From: Acrocarpospora phusangensis
GTDB lineage: Bacteria > Actinomycetota > Actinomycetes > Streptosporangiales > Streptosporangiaceae
NCBI RefSeq assembly: GCF_016862995.1
Contig: NZ_BOOA01000002.1
Location: 181,263 to 245,262 of the forward strand
DNA length: 64,000 nucleotides
Direction: 5' to 3'
Shown here: piece after piece, positions 29,922-38,675 of the stretch
Layout of the letters: each line of letters starts with the position of its first letter
How positions within the stretch are numbered: position 1 is the stretch's first letter
Translations under genes and position numbers: made by a program
Notes under the pieces: model-generated
What the model was told of the DNA's origin: nothing
Database searches by the model: none
What the model saw: only the letters and a program-made list of their open reading frames with translations

Positions 29922-30428
29922 ATGCGTGTCTATCTGCCGTGCACGCTTCCGGGCCTGGCCCGCGCGGTTACGGTCGGGGAACTCGGTCCGGGGCCGCTGT
30001 CCGGGTTCGCGGTGACGCCCGCGCTGGTCGAGTGGTACGTCTCGGGGGATACCGAGGAGTTGGAATATGTCGCGTTGATGGAGGCGGCTCGGGCGTCCTT
30101 GCGCATGCTGGCCGCGGATCTGGCCGATGGGTTCGATGCTCCCGCTCGGCGTGTCGTGGTGGCGGCGGAGGTTCCTGACTCGGCTGTCCTGGTCAGTCCT
30201 GATCTGAACGATCGAGGCAGGGTACGGGTGCAGGAGTCGGTTCCGTTGGGGAAACTGGCGGCTGTGCATGTGGATGATGTCGACGCTCAGGAGGACGTGG
30301 CTGCGGCGGTCTCCGCGCTCTCCTCCGCGGATGACGGTGACGACGACGCTCAGTTCATCGTCGACAGTGCCGACGCTCACGAACTCCTCTGGTACGCCAC
30401 CCAGGAAATTCCCGACATCCTTCCCTGA
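29922..30428 (+). CDS. DUF6912 family protein
   Basis: A 168-residue protein. The start MRVYLPCTLPGLARAV at ATG 29922, preceded by GGGGAAG, is characteristic of this small actinobacterial family; an in-frame ATG at 29886 is rejected. The sequence continues with a predicted alpha/beta fold, including VTPALVEWYVSGDTEELEYVALMEAARASLR, and ends HELLWYATQEIPDIL. No catalytic motif, signal peptide or membrane segment is seen. Function is unknown. Confidence 0.75.
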   Translation: MRVYLPCTLPGLARAVTVGELGPGPLSGFAVTPALVEWYVSGDTEELEYVALMEAARASLRMLAADLADGFDAPARRVVVAAEVPDSAVLVSPDLNDRGRVRVQESVPLGKLAAVHVDDVDAQEDVAAAVSALSSADDGDDDAQFIVDSADAHELLWYATQEIPDILP

Positions 30429-30567
30429 TCTGGTGAAACCATAGGGGCGGGACGTCGGGTTCTCGCCGTTATCCGGCGCCGTTTACGCAGGTGACGCTTC
30501 TCGCCGTACCGGCGCCAAGAGGTGTCCGATCTGTCCGGCTCGCCAGAAGTTCTTGTTCCGTGGGCAG

Positions 30568-30646
30568 GCTCATCCCTGTTTTATGGGTCTGCTCATCCTT
30601 GTTTCGTGGGTTTGCTCATCGTGGTTCTGTGGGTTTGCTCATCGTG
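30568..30646. repeat. Short tandem repeat, 23-base unit
   Basis: Three successive 23-base units begin GCTCATC and end TGGGTYT (30568-30590, 30591-30613, 30614-30636), with a partial fourth copy GCTCATCGTG at 30637. A more diverged copy may precede at 30545. The gap 30429-30863 holds no other recognisable gene. Confidence 0.65.
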
Positions 30647-30759
30647 CGCGTTGTGCGTGGGCATGATCTTCATGCCGTCCGTGCGTGGGTATCCGCCGCG
30701 GGCGTGGCATGTCATCGGTTGCGCTGTGCGTAGGGATGTCATCGCGGCGATGGCGGGCA

Positions 30760-30792
30760 TTGACTGGGTGAATTTTCGAGATATATCTTGAG
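30760..30792 (+). promoter_or_regulatory. Candidate promoter and overlapping palindrome for the siderophore-interacting gene
   Basis: TTGACT at 30760-30765 and TATCTT at 30784-30789 are separated by 18 bases. The -10 overlaps the near-perfect palindrome TCGAGATATATCTTGA (30777-30792), notable for its AT content here and a possible operator. Confidence 0.45.
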
Positions 30793-30863
30793 TTCGTCTT
30801 GGTGGGTTGCGATGGGGTGGATGGGAGGGATGGGGCGGAGTCGGTGGCTTCGGTCCGGGGAAT

Positions 30864-31595
30864 ATGGGTGCGGCGGCGGTGTCTCGGGGGTTGGGGCGGC
30901 GGGTTCGGGATCTGATTCTGGTCACGGGGGTGGTGGCCGATATCCGCATGGTGGCGGGGAGGATGCGGGCTATTCGCATCGATGGAGCTGGTGGGCTGGC
31001 TTGGGCGGCGGGGCAGCAGGTGCGGGTTCTGGTGACCGATCCGCTGGCGATTCGGAACTGGCGGCGGCCTCGGGATTTCCTGCGGACCTACTCGGTCTGG
31101 GATCTCGATGGTGGGCTGGAGTTGCGGGTTCTCGATCACGGGGATGGGCCCGGGGCTCGGTGGGCGCGGAGCCTGGCGGTGGGGGATGAGGTCACGTTCA
31201 ACAAGCCCGAGGGGGCTTTCGTCGTTCAGGAGGGGGCGTATCACCTGTTCGTGGGCGAGGAGACGGCCGCGGTCGCGTTCGGCCCGATGATCCGGAAGCT
31301 GGCAGGCGCCTCGGTGTACGGAGTCGTGGAGGTCGCTGGGCCCGACGATCGGCTCGACCTCGGGGACGGGATCCAGTGGCTCTATCGGGGCGATCGAAGC
31401 GCGGCGGAGTCGGGGCAACTAGTGGAGGCGGTCCGGCGGCTGGAACTGCCGGCGGAGCCCGGCGTCGCGTATGTGGCGGGCGAAGCGAAAACCGTCCAGA
31501 TGGTCCGTGACCATCTCGTACGCGAACGCGACTGGCCACGGCGTTCCGTCCTCACCAAGCCGTTCTGGACGCCGGGCAAAGTGGGCCTGGAGTAA
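30864..31595 (+). CDS. Siderophore-interacting protein (ViuB-like FAD reductase)
   Basis: A 243-residue protein from ATG 30864. The N-terminal FAD-binding barrel (FAD_binding_9) includes FLRTYSVWDLDGGLELRVLDHG, with RTYS the usual flavin-contact motif, and the C-terminal SIP domain includes LFVGEETAAVAF and YVAGEAKTVQMVRDHLVRE. Such enzymes reduce ferric siderophores in the cytoplasm to release iron. No siderophore genes are adjacent. A G-rich stretch that could form a quadruplex lies just upstream of the start. Length is slightly short for the family but all motifs are present. Confidence 0.85.
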   Translation: MGAAAVSRGLGRRVRDLILVTGVVADIRMVAGRMRAIRIDGAGGLAWAAGQQVRVLVTDPLAIRNWRRPRDFLRTYSVWDLDGGLELRVLDHGDGPGARWARSLAVGDEVTFNKPEGAFVVQEGAYHLFVGEETAAVAFGPMIRKLAGASVYGVVEVAGPDDRLDLGDGIQWLYRGDRSAAESGQLVEAVRRLELPAEPGVAYVAGEAKTVQMVRDHLVRERDWPRRSVLTKPFWTPGKVGLE

Positions 31596-31738
31596 CACCA
31601 GCCTCCCGGATCGGGTCGTCCGGATCGCCCGCTCCGGTCGTGGACCGCTCGGCACGGCCGAAGATCGCCTAACGGAATGACCCAAGGTGGCTGATGCCCT
31701 GACGCTCCAACCCTGGTGGGCCCAGAGCCTGTTCGCTC

Positions 31739-31764
31739 GGGGGTTGGGTGGTGGGTGGGGTGGG
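31739..31764 (+). other. G-quadruplex-forming sequence upstream of a HAD gene
   Basis: Five runs of three or more G separated by loops of 1-4 bases lie 44-69 bases before the start at 31808 on the coding strand. Confidence 0.5.
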
Positions 31765-31807
31765 TGACCAGGGTGTTGTCGGTGGGGTGGATTAAAGTTG
31801 GGGGACG

Positions 31808-32440
31808 ATGACACACATTGTTTGGGACTGGAACGGAACGCTCTTTCACGACACCGACGCGGTCGTGGGAGCGACGAACGCGATCTTCCAGCCGTACGGG
31901 GTGGGGCCCTTCGACCTTGACGGGTTCCGGGAGGTCTACACGCGGCCGATCTGGGTGGCGTATGAGCGCATCATCGGTCGGCCGCTCGCCGAGGGAGAGT
32001 GGGACCAGCTCGATCGTGGTTTCCACGAGCACTACCACCAGCTGATGCTGGCCTGCCAGCTGGCCGAGGGCGCGGTCGCCAGCCTGCGGGCCTGGGGAGA
32101 CTCCGGGCGCACGCAGTCGCTGCTGTCGATGTGGGGACACGATCGACTGGTGCCCAAGGTCGGCGAGTTCGGCATCGACCACCACTTCGCCCGGGTGGAC
32201 GGGCTGCGAGCGGCCTCCGGCGGCCCCAAAGCGGAGCACATGGTCCTGCACCTGAAGGCGCTCGACCTCGATCCGAGCAAGGTCGTGGTGATCGGCGACA
32301 GCGTCGACGACGCCCACGCGGCCGAGCACGTCGGCGCTCGCGCGATCCTCTACACCGGAGGCATGACCCGCCGCTCCGAACTCGAACGCGTCGGCGTCCC
32401 CGTGGTCGACTCCTTGCAGCACGCGCTGAACCTGATCTGA
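31808..32440 (+). CDS. HAD-superfamily hydrolase-like protein with DxN motif I
   Basis: A 210-residue protein. Motif I reads VWDWNGTLFHD, retaining nucleophile Asp7 but with Asn9 where the general acid Asp normally sits. Motif II is LSMWGH, motif III Lys in GGPKAEHM, and motif IV VIGDSVDDAHAAEHVGA. The pattern DWNGT recurs in actinobacterial phosphoglycolate-phosphatase-like proteins as I recall, so it may be a family feature with changed leaving-group chemistry. Substrate unknown. It is preceded by a G-quadruplex-like run. Confidence 0.8.
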   Translation: MTHIVWDWNGTLFHDTDAVVGATNAIFQPYGVGPFDLDGFREVYTRPIWVAYERIIGRPLAEGEWDQLDRGFHEHYHQLMLACQLAEGAVASLRAWGDSGRTQSLLSMWGHDRLVPKVGEFGIDHHFARVDGLRAASGGPKAEHMVLHLKALDLDPSKVVVIGDSVDDAHAAEHVGARAILYTGGMTRRSELERVGVPVVDSLQHALNLI

Positions 32441-32652
32441 TCCCGGCGCAAAATCTCATACGCGACTGGTGCGGCCTAGTCGGATACTCTGGCGGATGGC
32501 GTCCGTCCGCGCACAACCTCCGGCGACCCGCCCCAGCAGGGTCACCCCAGGAGGCAAAGGGAGGTCCACCTCCCGGCCGGGCTTTCGTTGTCGATCGCGC
32601 GTCCGCCGTACCGGTCGCTGGGGGATCTGCGGTCGGGCCGCGGGAGATGACC

Positions 32653-33792
32653 ATGACCAAGCAGGCCGACTTCAAACGGCGCGTGCGCGCCCGCATGGCC
32701 AAGACCGGCGAGTCGTACGCGACCGCCCGCAGCCAGCTCTTGGCCGAGCAGCCGGGTCCGGCGGCTTCCAGTCCCGATGGGATGGCGGCGGCCCTGCACG
32801 TAAGCAACGGCGACGCCACGGACCTACCCGGGACCGGGCTCGCGTCACGCGTTCTGTACTGGCGCGACTCCCTGCACGAGGGGCCGGTGCCCGCGGTGGG
32901 TCCCGAGGAGCTCCGCCAGATCAGAGCCGCCTTCCTGGCAGGTGCGGACGCGGACGACCGCGCGGAGGGCACCGAAATGTTCGCCGAGCGGGATCGCATC
33001 CTGGAGGCCAACCGGGACGGCGAGTACGTCCTGTGGTTCGAGGCGGATCTGTACGACCAGTTACAGATCATCCAGATCCTCGCTCGCCTCGCCGACCTTG
33101 GAGTGCCGGCGCGGCGCATCACCCTGATCTGCATCGGTGAGCATCCCGGCATCGCCCGTTTCGGTGGTCTCGGTGAGCTGACGGCCGAGCAGTTGCGCGA
33201 ACTGCCCGCCACGAACGCGTGCGCCCGGCTGACCCCCGCCGCGCTTCAGCTCGCCACTCATGCCTGGGCCGCCTTCCGGGCGCCGAATCCCGAGGGCCTG
33301 CGCGCCATCGCCGGTAGCCGCTCGGGTGAACTGCGGTTTCTGGGAGAGGCGTTCGACCGGCTCAGCCGGGAGTACCCGGCGACCCGCGACGGGTTGTCGC
33401 TGACCGAACGGCGGATCCTGGCCGCTGTCGCCGACGGCGCGGCTGAGGCTGGGACGGCGTTCGTCCGCGCCGCAGCGCGAGAAACGCGTCCGTACCTTGG
33501 AGACTCCTGGTGCTACACGATGATGGACCGGATGGCGCACGCCGCCGTCCCGCTCCTTCACGCCGAGCCGGCAACCCGTCCGGTCAACCGTGGAACCGGC
33601 CTGCGCCTGACCGACACCGGAGCACGAGTGCTCGCCGGTGTGGCGGACCACGTCACGCTCAACGGCATCGACCGGTGGATTGGCGGGGTGCATCTACGTG
33701 GGCACCACGTGCCGTGGCGCTGGGATGACGGGACCGAATCAATCGCCCACGTGATCGAGGAGAGCCAGGGGCCTCACCACGCTCGCCCATAA
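32653..33792 (+). CDS. DUF1835 domain-containing protein
   Basis: About 379 residues from ATG 32653, six bases after GGGAG; ATG 32647 is also possible but too close to that site. An N-terminal module of about 35 residues (FKRRVRARMAKTGESYATAR) precedes the DUF1835 domain, which opens ALHVSNGDATDLPGTG and includes VLYWRDSLHEGPVP and LWFEADLYDQLQIIQ. The C-terminal half (about 230-379) is a DUF3658-like or winged-helix region with LSLTERRILAAVADG. A 1.8-kb frame reaching back to 31999 is an artefact of overlap with the previous gene. Function unknown. Confidence 0.8.
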   Translation: MTKQADFKRRVRARMAKTGESYATARSQLLAEQPGPAASSPDGMAAALHVSNGDATDLPGTGLASRVLYWRDSLHEGPVPAVGPEELRQIRAAFLAGADADDRAEGTEMFAERDRILEANRDGEYVLWFEADLYDQLQIIQILARLADLGVPARRITLICIGEHPGIARFGGLGELTAEQLRELPATNACARLTPAALQLATHAWAAFRAPNPEGLRAIAGSRSGELRFLGEAFDRLSREYPATRDGLSLTERRILAAVADGAAEAGTAFVRAAARETRPYLGDSWCYTMMDRMAHAAVPLLHAEPATRPVNRGTGLRLTDTGARVLAGVADHVTLNGIDRWIGGVHLRGHHVPWRWDDGTESIAHVIEESQGPHHARP

Positions 33793-33983
33793 CTGTCAAA
33801 CGTCCTCTGGTGCTGACCGCCACTCCCAAGTCCGGCGGTCAGCCAGTGGGGTGGGCGCGGGGATTGAAGCTGGTCGCTGTTTCCCCGTGAAGACGGACGA
33901 TCTGATCGGTATAGGGGCAATCCATCTGGCATCGCAGGGGTTAAGCGGGGGGCGCAAGCCGTACGCTTGGCGGAGTCGAGTTT

Positions 33984-34721
33984 GTGTCCTCGGAGGTCGC
34001 GATTAACCGGCTCGTGCTCTGGAATGTCGATCTGACGCTGGTGGACGTCACGATCGTTGCTCGCGACGCGTACGCCGACGCGTTTCGCATGGTCACCGGG
34101 CGGCCGCTGGTGAAGCTGGCGGTGGCCATGGGCCGGCCGGACTCGGAGATCATCTTTGAGACGCTGGCGATCAACGGGATCCAGGTGGAGGACTACCACC
34201 TGCCGCGGTTCATCGACGCGCTGGCCGTGGCGTTCACGGACAAGCGGCGCCGGCTGGACAAAGAGGGCCGCGTGATGCCGGGCGCCAAGGACGCGCTGAA
34301 GGCGATCTCCCGCCTGGACGGGGTCGTGCAGTCGGTGCTGACCGGGACCATTAAGACCAATGCCGTACACAAACTCACCGCTTTCGGCCTGCACAAATGG
34401 GTCGACTTCGAAGTCGGCGGGTACGGCGAGGAGGTCTACCCCAAGGCCACCCTGCTCCAGGTCGCCCAGGGCCGCGCCAAGGACAAGTACGGCTTCCGCT
34501 TCGACGCCGGGAACACCGTCCTGATCGGCGACTCCACCCGCGACGTGCAGGCCGCCCAGATCGGCGGCGCCGCGATGATCGCCGTGGCCTCCGGGCGATC
34601 GACCGAGGCCGAACTCGTGGAGGCCGGTGCCGACATCGTCCTTCCGGACCTCTCCAACGCCTCCGAAGTGGTCGCCGCCGTCGCCCGCCTCACCAGCCCG
34701 GTCAACCGCAAAGCCGGCTGA
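33984..34721 (+). CDS. HAD-like protein with nucleophile Asp replaced by Asn
   Basis: A 245-residue protein beginning at GTG 33984 after GGCGGAG. The HAD fold is complete: motif II VLTGTIKTN, motif III Lys in VYPKATLL, motif IV VLIGDSTRDVQAAQIGGAAMIAV. Motif I, however, reads LWNVDLTLVD, so residue 14, normally the catalytic Asp, is Asn (codon AAT at 34023-34025). Loss of the nucleophile should abolish phosphatase activity, leaving binding or regulation. It is otherwise close in length and order to phosphoglycolate-phosphatase-like enzymes. A sequencing error at one base cannot be excluded. Confidence 0.82.
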   Translation: MSSEVAINRLVLWNVDLTLVDVTIVARDAYADAFRMVTGRPLVKLAVAMGRPDSEIIFETLAINGIQVEDYHLPRFIDALAVAFTDKRRRLDKEGRVMPGAKDALKAISRLDGVVQSVLTGTIKTNAVHKLTAFGLHKWVDFEVGGYGEEVYPKATLLQVAQGRAKDKYGFRFDAGNTVLIGDSTRDVQAAQIGGAAMIAVASGRSTEAELVEAGADIVLPDLSNASEVVAAVARLTSPVNRKAG

Positions 34722-34807
34722 ACCCCCCTGCCGGCCACATAAAGGCCGGTCGGGATATGGTCCGGGTCCTTCTTGGATCGCCTACGGGCGGGGGGCAGGA
34801 TGGGGGC

Positions 34808-36715
34808 ATGGTTGAGGAAGGCGCTCTGCTCTGGGAACCCACCCCCGAGATCATCCGGTCCGCGAAGATCACTCGTTTCCAGGAGTGGCTGGGACGGCCA
34901 GGTGAGTATCACGACATATGGCAATGGTCCGTGGACTCTCCCGCGGAGTTCTGGACCGCGATCTGGGACTACTTCGCGGTGGCGGGCGAGCGGGGGGACG
35001 GCCCGGTCGTCACCGGCGAGATGCCCGACGCCCGCTGGTTCGAGGGCTCGACGATCAACTACGCCGAGAACGCCCTCCGCGGCGACCCCGCCCGCTTAAG
35101 CGTGATTTTTCGGGATGAAGCGGGGAACCGGCGGACGTACACGGTCGGCGAGTTGCGTGCCGAGGTGGGGCGGGTCCGGGCCGGTCTGGTGCGGCTGGGT
35201 GTCACCCGGGGCGATCGCGTTGCCGCATACGTCCCGAATATCCCCGAGGCGCTGATCGCCTTCCTGGCCACCGCCTCCCTGGGTGCGATCTGGTCGTCGT
35301 GTTCGCCCGACTTCGGCGCTCCCAGTGTCATCGACCGTTTCACGCAGATCGAGCCCAAGGTCCTCTTCGCCGTGGACGGCTACCGCTACGGCGGCAAGAG
35401 CTTCGACCGCAGGAACGTCGTCCAGGACATCGCAGCCACCCTTCCGTCGCTGGCGGCGACCGTGCGCATTCCGTACCAGAACGGGATTGATGGGGCTGTG
35501 TCGTGGGAGGAGCTCAGGGGCGAGGAGGCGGAGCCGGAGTTCGATCGGGTGCCGTTCGGGCATCCGCTCTGGATTCTGTACTCCTCGGGCACCACCGGCC
35601 TGCCCAAACCGATTGTGCACGGGCACGGCGGGATCGTGCTCGAACACCTCAAAGCGCTCTCCTTCCACCAGGACCTCGGCTCCGACGACGTGTTCTTCTG
35701 GTACACGACGACCGGCTGGATGATGTGGAACTTCCTGATCGGCGGCCTGCTCGTCGGCTCAACCGTGGTCCTGTACGACGGCTCCGCCGCCCATCCCGCT
35801 ACCGATGCCCTCTGGAATGTCACCGCCGAGGAGGGAGTGACGTATTTCGGGACCGGCGCGCCGTACATCGTGGCGTCGATGAAGGCCGGGGTGAAGCCGC
35901 ACGGCCTGGACCGGCTGCGGGGGCTCGGCTCGACCGGGTCGCCGCTGCCGCCGGAGGGTTTCGCCTACGTCTACTCCCACGTCAAGCCGGACGTGCAGCT
36001 CGGGTCGTTCTCTGGCGGTACCGACGTCTGCACCGGTTTCGTGGGGGCCGTTCCGCTGCTTCCGGTTCGGGCGGGTGTGATCCCGTGCCGCTGTCTGGGT
36101 GCCCGGGTCGAGTCGTACGACCCGGAGGGCCGTTCGGTTCTGGGTGAAGTGGGTGAGCTGGTTCTCACCCAGCCGATGCCGTCGATGCCGGTCATGTTCT
36201 GGAACGACCCGGATGGCTCTCGGTACCACGACTCGTACTTCGCGGACTATCCGGGCGTCTGGCGGCATGGTGACTGGATCAAGATCCAGCCGGACGGCGG
36301 TTGTGTGATCTATGGGCGGTCGGACTCGACCCTGAACCGGGGTGGGGTGCGCATGGGCACCAGTGAGTTCTACCGGGTGGTCGAGCGGTTCGAGGAGGTG
36401 GCCGACAGCCTGGTGATCGACACTGGTCAGCTCGGACAGGAGGGCCGTCTGCTCCTCTACGTCGCCCTGGCCGAGGGGTCGAGTCTGGAGGAGACCCTGG
36501 TCACGCGCCTGCGTACCACTCTCAGGGCCGAACTCTCCCCCCGTCACGTTCCCGACGAGATCATCGAGGTGCCGGGCATTCCGCGTACGCTCTCCGGCAA
36601 GAAGCTGGAGGTGCCGGTCCGGAAGATCCTGCTCGGCGTGCCCGTCGAGAAGGCCGCCAATCGGGACGCGATGGCCAATCCCGAGGTGCTAGACCACTTC
36701 CTGCCGATTCCCTAG
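34808..36715 (+). CDS. Acetoacetate-CoA ligase
   Basis: A 635-residue adenylate-forming enzyme of normal length; ATG 34808 fits the family N-terminus EEGALLWEPTPEIIRSAKITRF. The AMP-binding P-loop is LYSSGTTGLPKPIVHGHGG, with FFWYTTTGWMMWN, GSFSGGTDVCTGF and HGDWIKI downstream, and the catalytic Lys in RTLSGKKLEVPVRKIL near the C-terminus. It activates acetoacetate to acetoacetyl-CoA for ketone-body use, lipid or polyhydroxyalkanoate metabolism. It follows the HAD gene by 86 bases and a small hairpin (34731-34749). Confidence 0.93.
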   Translation: MVEEGALLWEPTPEIIRSAKITRFQEWLGRPGEYHDIWQWSVDSPAEFWTAIWDYFAVAGERGDGPVVTGEMPDARWFEGSTINYAENALRGDPARLSVIFRDEAGNRRTYTVGELRAEVGRVRAGLVRLGVTRGDRVAAYVPNIPEALIAFLATASLGAIWSSCSPDFGAPSVIDRFTQIEPKVLFAVDGYRYGGKSFDRRNVVQDIAATLPSLAATVRIPYQNGIDGAVSWEELRGEEAEPEFDRVPFGHPLWILYSSGTTGLPKPIVHGHGGIVLEHLKALSFHQDLGSDDVFFWYTTTGWMMWNFLIGGLLVGSTVVLYDGSAAHPATDALWNVTAEEGVTYFGTGAPYIVASMKAGVKPHGLDRLRGLGSTGSPLPPEGFAYVYSHVKPDVQLGSFSGGTDVCTGFVGAVPLLPVRAGVIPCRCLGARVESYDPEGRSVLGEVGELVLTQPMPSMPVMFWNDPDGSRYHDSYFADYPGVWRHGDWIKIQPDGGCVIYGRSDSTLNRGGVRMGTSEFYRVVERFEEVADSLVIDTGQLGQEGRLLLYVALAEGSSLEETLVTRLRTTLRAELSPRHVPDEIIEVPGIPRTLSGKKLEVPVRKILLGVPVEKAANRDAMANPEVLDHFLPIP

Positions 36716-36735
36716 AAATATCGCTTTAAGTGACG

Positions 36736-36766
36736 GACACTTCACATCGCGACCATGTGAGGTGTC
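36736..36766 (+). promoter_or_regulatory. Hairpin enclosing the ribosome-binding site of the ATPase/HTH gene
   Basis: GACACTTCACAT (36736-36747) pairs with ATGTGAGGTGTC (36755-36766) over 12 positions, one a wobble, around a 7-base loop. The right arm contains GAGGTG, the only plausible ribosome-binding site, and abuts the ATG at 36767. As DNA it is also a 12-base operator-like inverted repeat. Confidence 0.6.
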
Positions 36767-38665
36767 ATGTCCACACGCCTGGGTGATCGGCTGGACGCAG
36801 CGCGTCAGCGGGGTTTCGTGGGCCGGCAGCGCGAGCTGGCGGCCTTCCACGATCTGCTCGATCCGGACGGCGTGGCCCGGGTCCTGCTCGTGCACGGCGC
36901 GGGCGGTGTCGGCAAGACGGCGCTTCTGCATCGGTATGCCTGGTTGGCCGCTCGCGCCGAGCGTCCGATGGTGTGGCTGGACGGTCACGAACTGGACGGT
37001 GTGGAGGGGCTTGACGAGCTGGATCTCGACGCGGATGGGCTGGTGCTCCTGGTCGACACGGTGGAGCGGGTTCCGGGCCTGGACCGGTGGCTGCGCCGGG
37101 AGGTTCTGCCCCGGTTGCCCGCCGATGCCGCCGTGGTCATCGCCGGGCGGGACCGTCCCGCGCCGATCTGGCGGGCCGATCCCGGGTGGCGTGAGCTGGT
37201 ACGGGTGCTCCCGCTTGGCAACCTCGGTCATGAGGACGGCCTGCGGCTGCTGGCCGTCCGCGGCGTTCCCGAGGAGGAGCGCGAGGCCGCGCTGGAGTTC
37301 ACCCGCGGGCATCCGCTCGCGCTCGCCCTGGTCGCGGATGTCTCCGCCCAGCGCAGGTTCTCCGCCGGTTCCGCTCACGAGGTCATGGGCGAGCTCCTGC
37401 GCGGTTTCGTCGACACCGTGCCCAGTCCGCTGCATCGGCAGGCGCTGGAGGCGTGCGCCCAGGTCCTGGCGACTACGGAACCTCTGCTCGAAGCTCTGCT
37501 CGGCCTCGACGACGCCGGCGAACTGTTCGGGTGGCTGCGCGGACTGTCCATCGTCGAGTACGGCTCTCGCGGTCTGTTCCCGCACGATCTGGCGCGAGAC
37601 GCCCTGGCTGCCGAGCTCGGCTGGCGCGATCCGGACGGCTGTGAGCGGATTCGCCGTCGTGCCGCCGCCTACTACCGGAGGCAGTTCACCGAACCGTCCC
37701 GGCATTCGGTTCTGCTGGACTTCGTCTACCTGCATCGGGACACCTCCGCGTTGGGGCCCTTCGTGGTGGGTTATCCGCAGACCAGCGGCTTGAGCGCGGA
37801 TCGGCCCACGCGTGCGGAGCTGGGGACGATCGTGTCGTGGGTGCGCAAGCACGAGGGGGACGAGTCGGCGCGGTTGTGTGAGCGATGGCTGGCACGGCAT
37901 GACGCGACCGTGATCAGGGGGCAGGACGGCGCGGCCGTCGGCTTCTACCTGATGATCGACGCTGTTCCCGATCCGGAGGATCCGGCCACGCGCGATCTGG
38001 AGCCGGGCCGGGTCCGGATGGTCCGGTTCTGGATGGATGGGCGGTGCTACCAGGAGCCGTCTCCGGTGCAGCTGTTCATCACCACGCATCTGTTCCGGTC
38101 GTATCTGACCGGGGACTGCCCGGATCGTACGCTGCTGACGTTCGCGACGCCGGAACCGTGGGCGGAGGGTTGCGCGTATGTGGACTTCGCGCGGCTGGCC
38201 GCCGCCGACTTCACGGTGGGCGACCACACCTTCGCGGTGTTCTGTCATGACTGGCGGCAGGTGCCGCCGCTGGCCTGGGTGGCGCGGCTCGCCGAGCGGG
38301 ACGCGCTGATCGAGGCTGCTCCCGCGGCGCGGCGTACGCTCGGCGAGGAGGAGTTCGGCCAGGCCGTCCGCGAAGCCCTCCGCGCGTACGGCAAGGCCGA
38401 CGGGCTCCGTGACTCACCCCTGCTCAGCGCGCTCGACCTGGGCGAACGCGAACTGCGCGCACTCTTCGAGGACGTCGCCGCGCAACTGGCCGCCTCACCA
38501 CGCGACCTGAAAGCCCACCGCGCGCTGCACCACACGTTCCTCCGCCCAGCCAGAACCCAGGCGGACGCGGCCGCGCTCCTCGGATTACCCACAACCACCT
38601 ACCGCCGCCATCTCGCACTCGCCGAGTCCCGCTTCACCGAACTCCTCTGGCAGCGCCTGCACTGA
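36767..38665 (+). CDS. NTPase of STAND/AAA type with C-terminal helix-turn-helix
   Basis: A 632-residue protein. An orc1-like ATPase module opens GFVGRQRELAAFHDLL and has Walker A GAGGVGKT at 44-51 and a Walker-B-like LVLLVDTVE near 90-100. A helical region (about 200-320) follows. Residues about 370-510 form a domain with VGFYLMIDAVPDP and CAYVDFARLAAADFTVGDHTFAVFCHDWR that I do not recognise with confidence; it may be acetyltransferase-like. The C-terminal 35 residues (TQADAAALLGLPTTTYRRHL) form a sigma-4-like HTH. A signal-responsive regulator is likely; the target is unknown. Its ribosome-binding site lies in a hairpin. Confidence 0.75.
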   Translation: MSTRLGDRLDAARQRGFVGRQRELAAFHDLLDPDGVARVLLVHGAGGVGKTALLHRYAWLAARAERPMVWLDGHELDGVEGLDELDLDADGLVLLVDTVERVPGLDRWLRREVLPRLPADAAVVIAGRDRPAPIWRADPGWRELVRVLPLGNLGHEDGLRLLAVRGVPEEEREAALEFTRGHPLALALVADVSAQRRFSAGSAHEVMGELLRGFVDTVPSPLHRQALEACAQVLATTEPLLEALLGLDDAGELFGWLRGLSIVEYGSRGLFPHDLARDALAAELGWRDPDGCERIRRRAAAYYRRQFTEPSRHSVLLDFVYLHRDTSALGPFVVGYPQTSGLSADRPTRAELGTIVSWVRKHEGDESARLCERWLARHDATVIRGQDGAAVGFYLMIDAVPDPEDPATRDLEPGRVRMVRFWMDGRCYQEPSPVQLFITTHLFRSYLTGDCPDRTLLTFATPEPWAEGCAYVDFARLAAADFTVGDHTFAVFCHDWRQVPPLAWVARLAERDALIEAAPAARRTLGEEEFGQAVREALRAYGKADGLRDSPLLSALDLGERELRALFEDVAAQLAASPRDLKAHRALHHTFLRPARTQADAAALLGLPTTTYRRHLALAESRFTELLWQRLH

Positions 38666-38675
38666 CCCTCCCGGA

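Noticed and set aside
30568..30646. Tandem repeat as a CRISPR array
   Set aside because: Units are directly adjacent with no unique spacers, and there are no cas genes.
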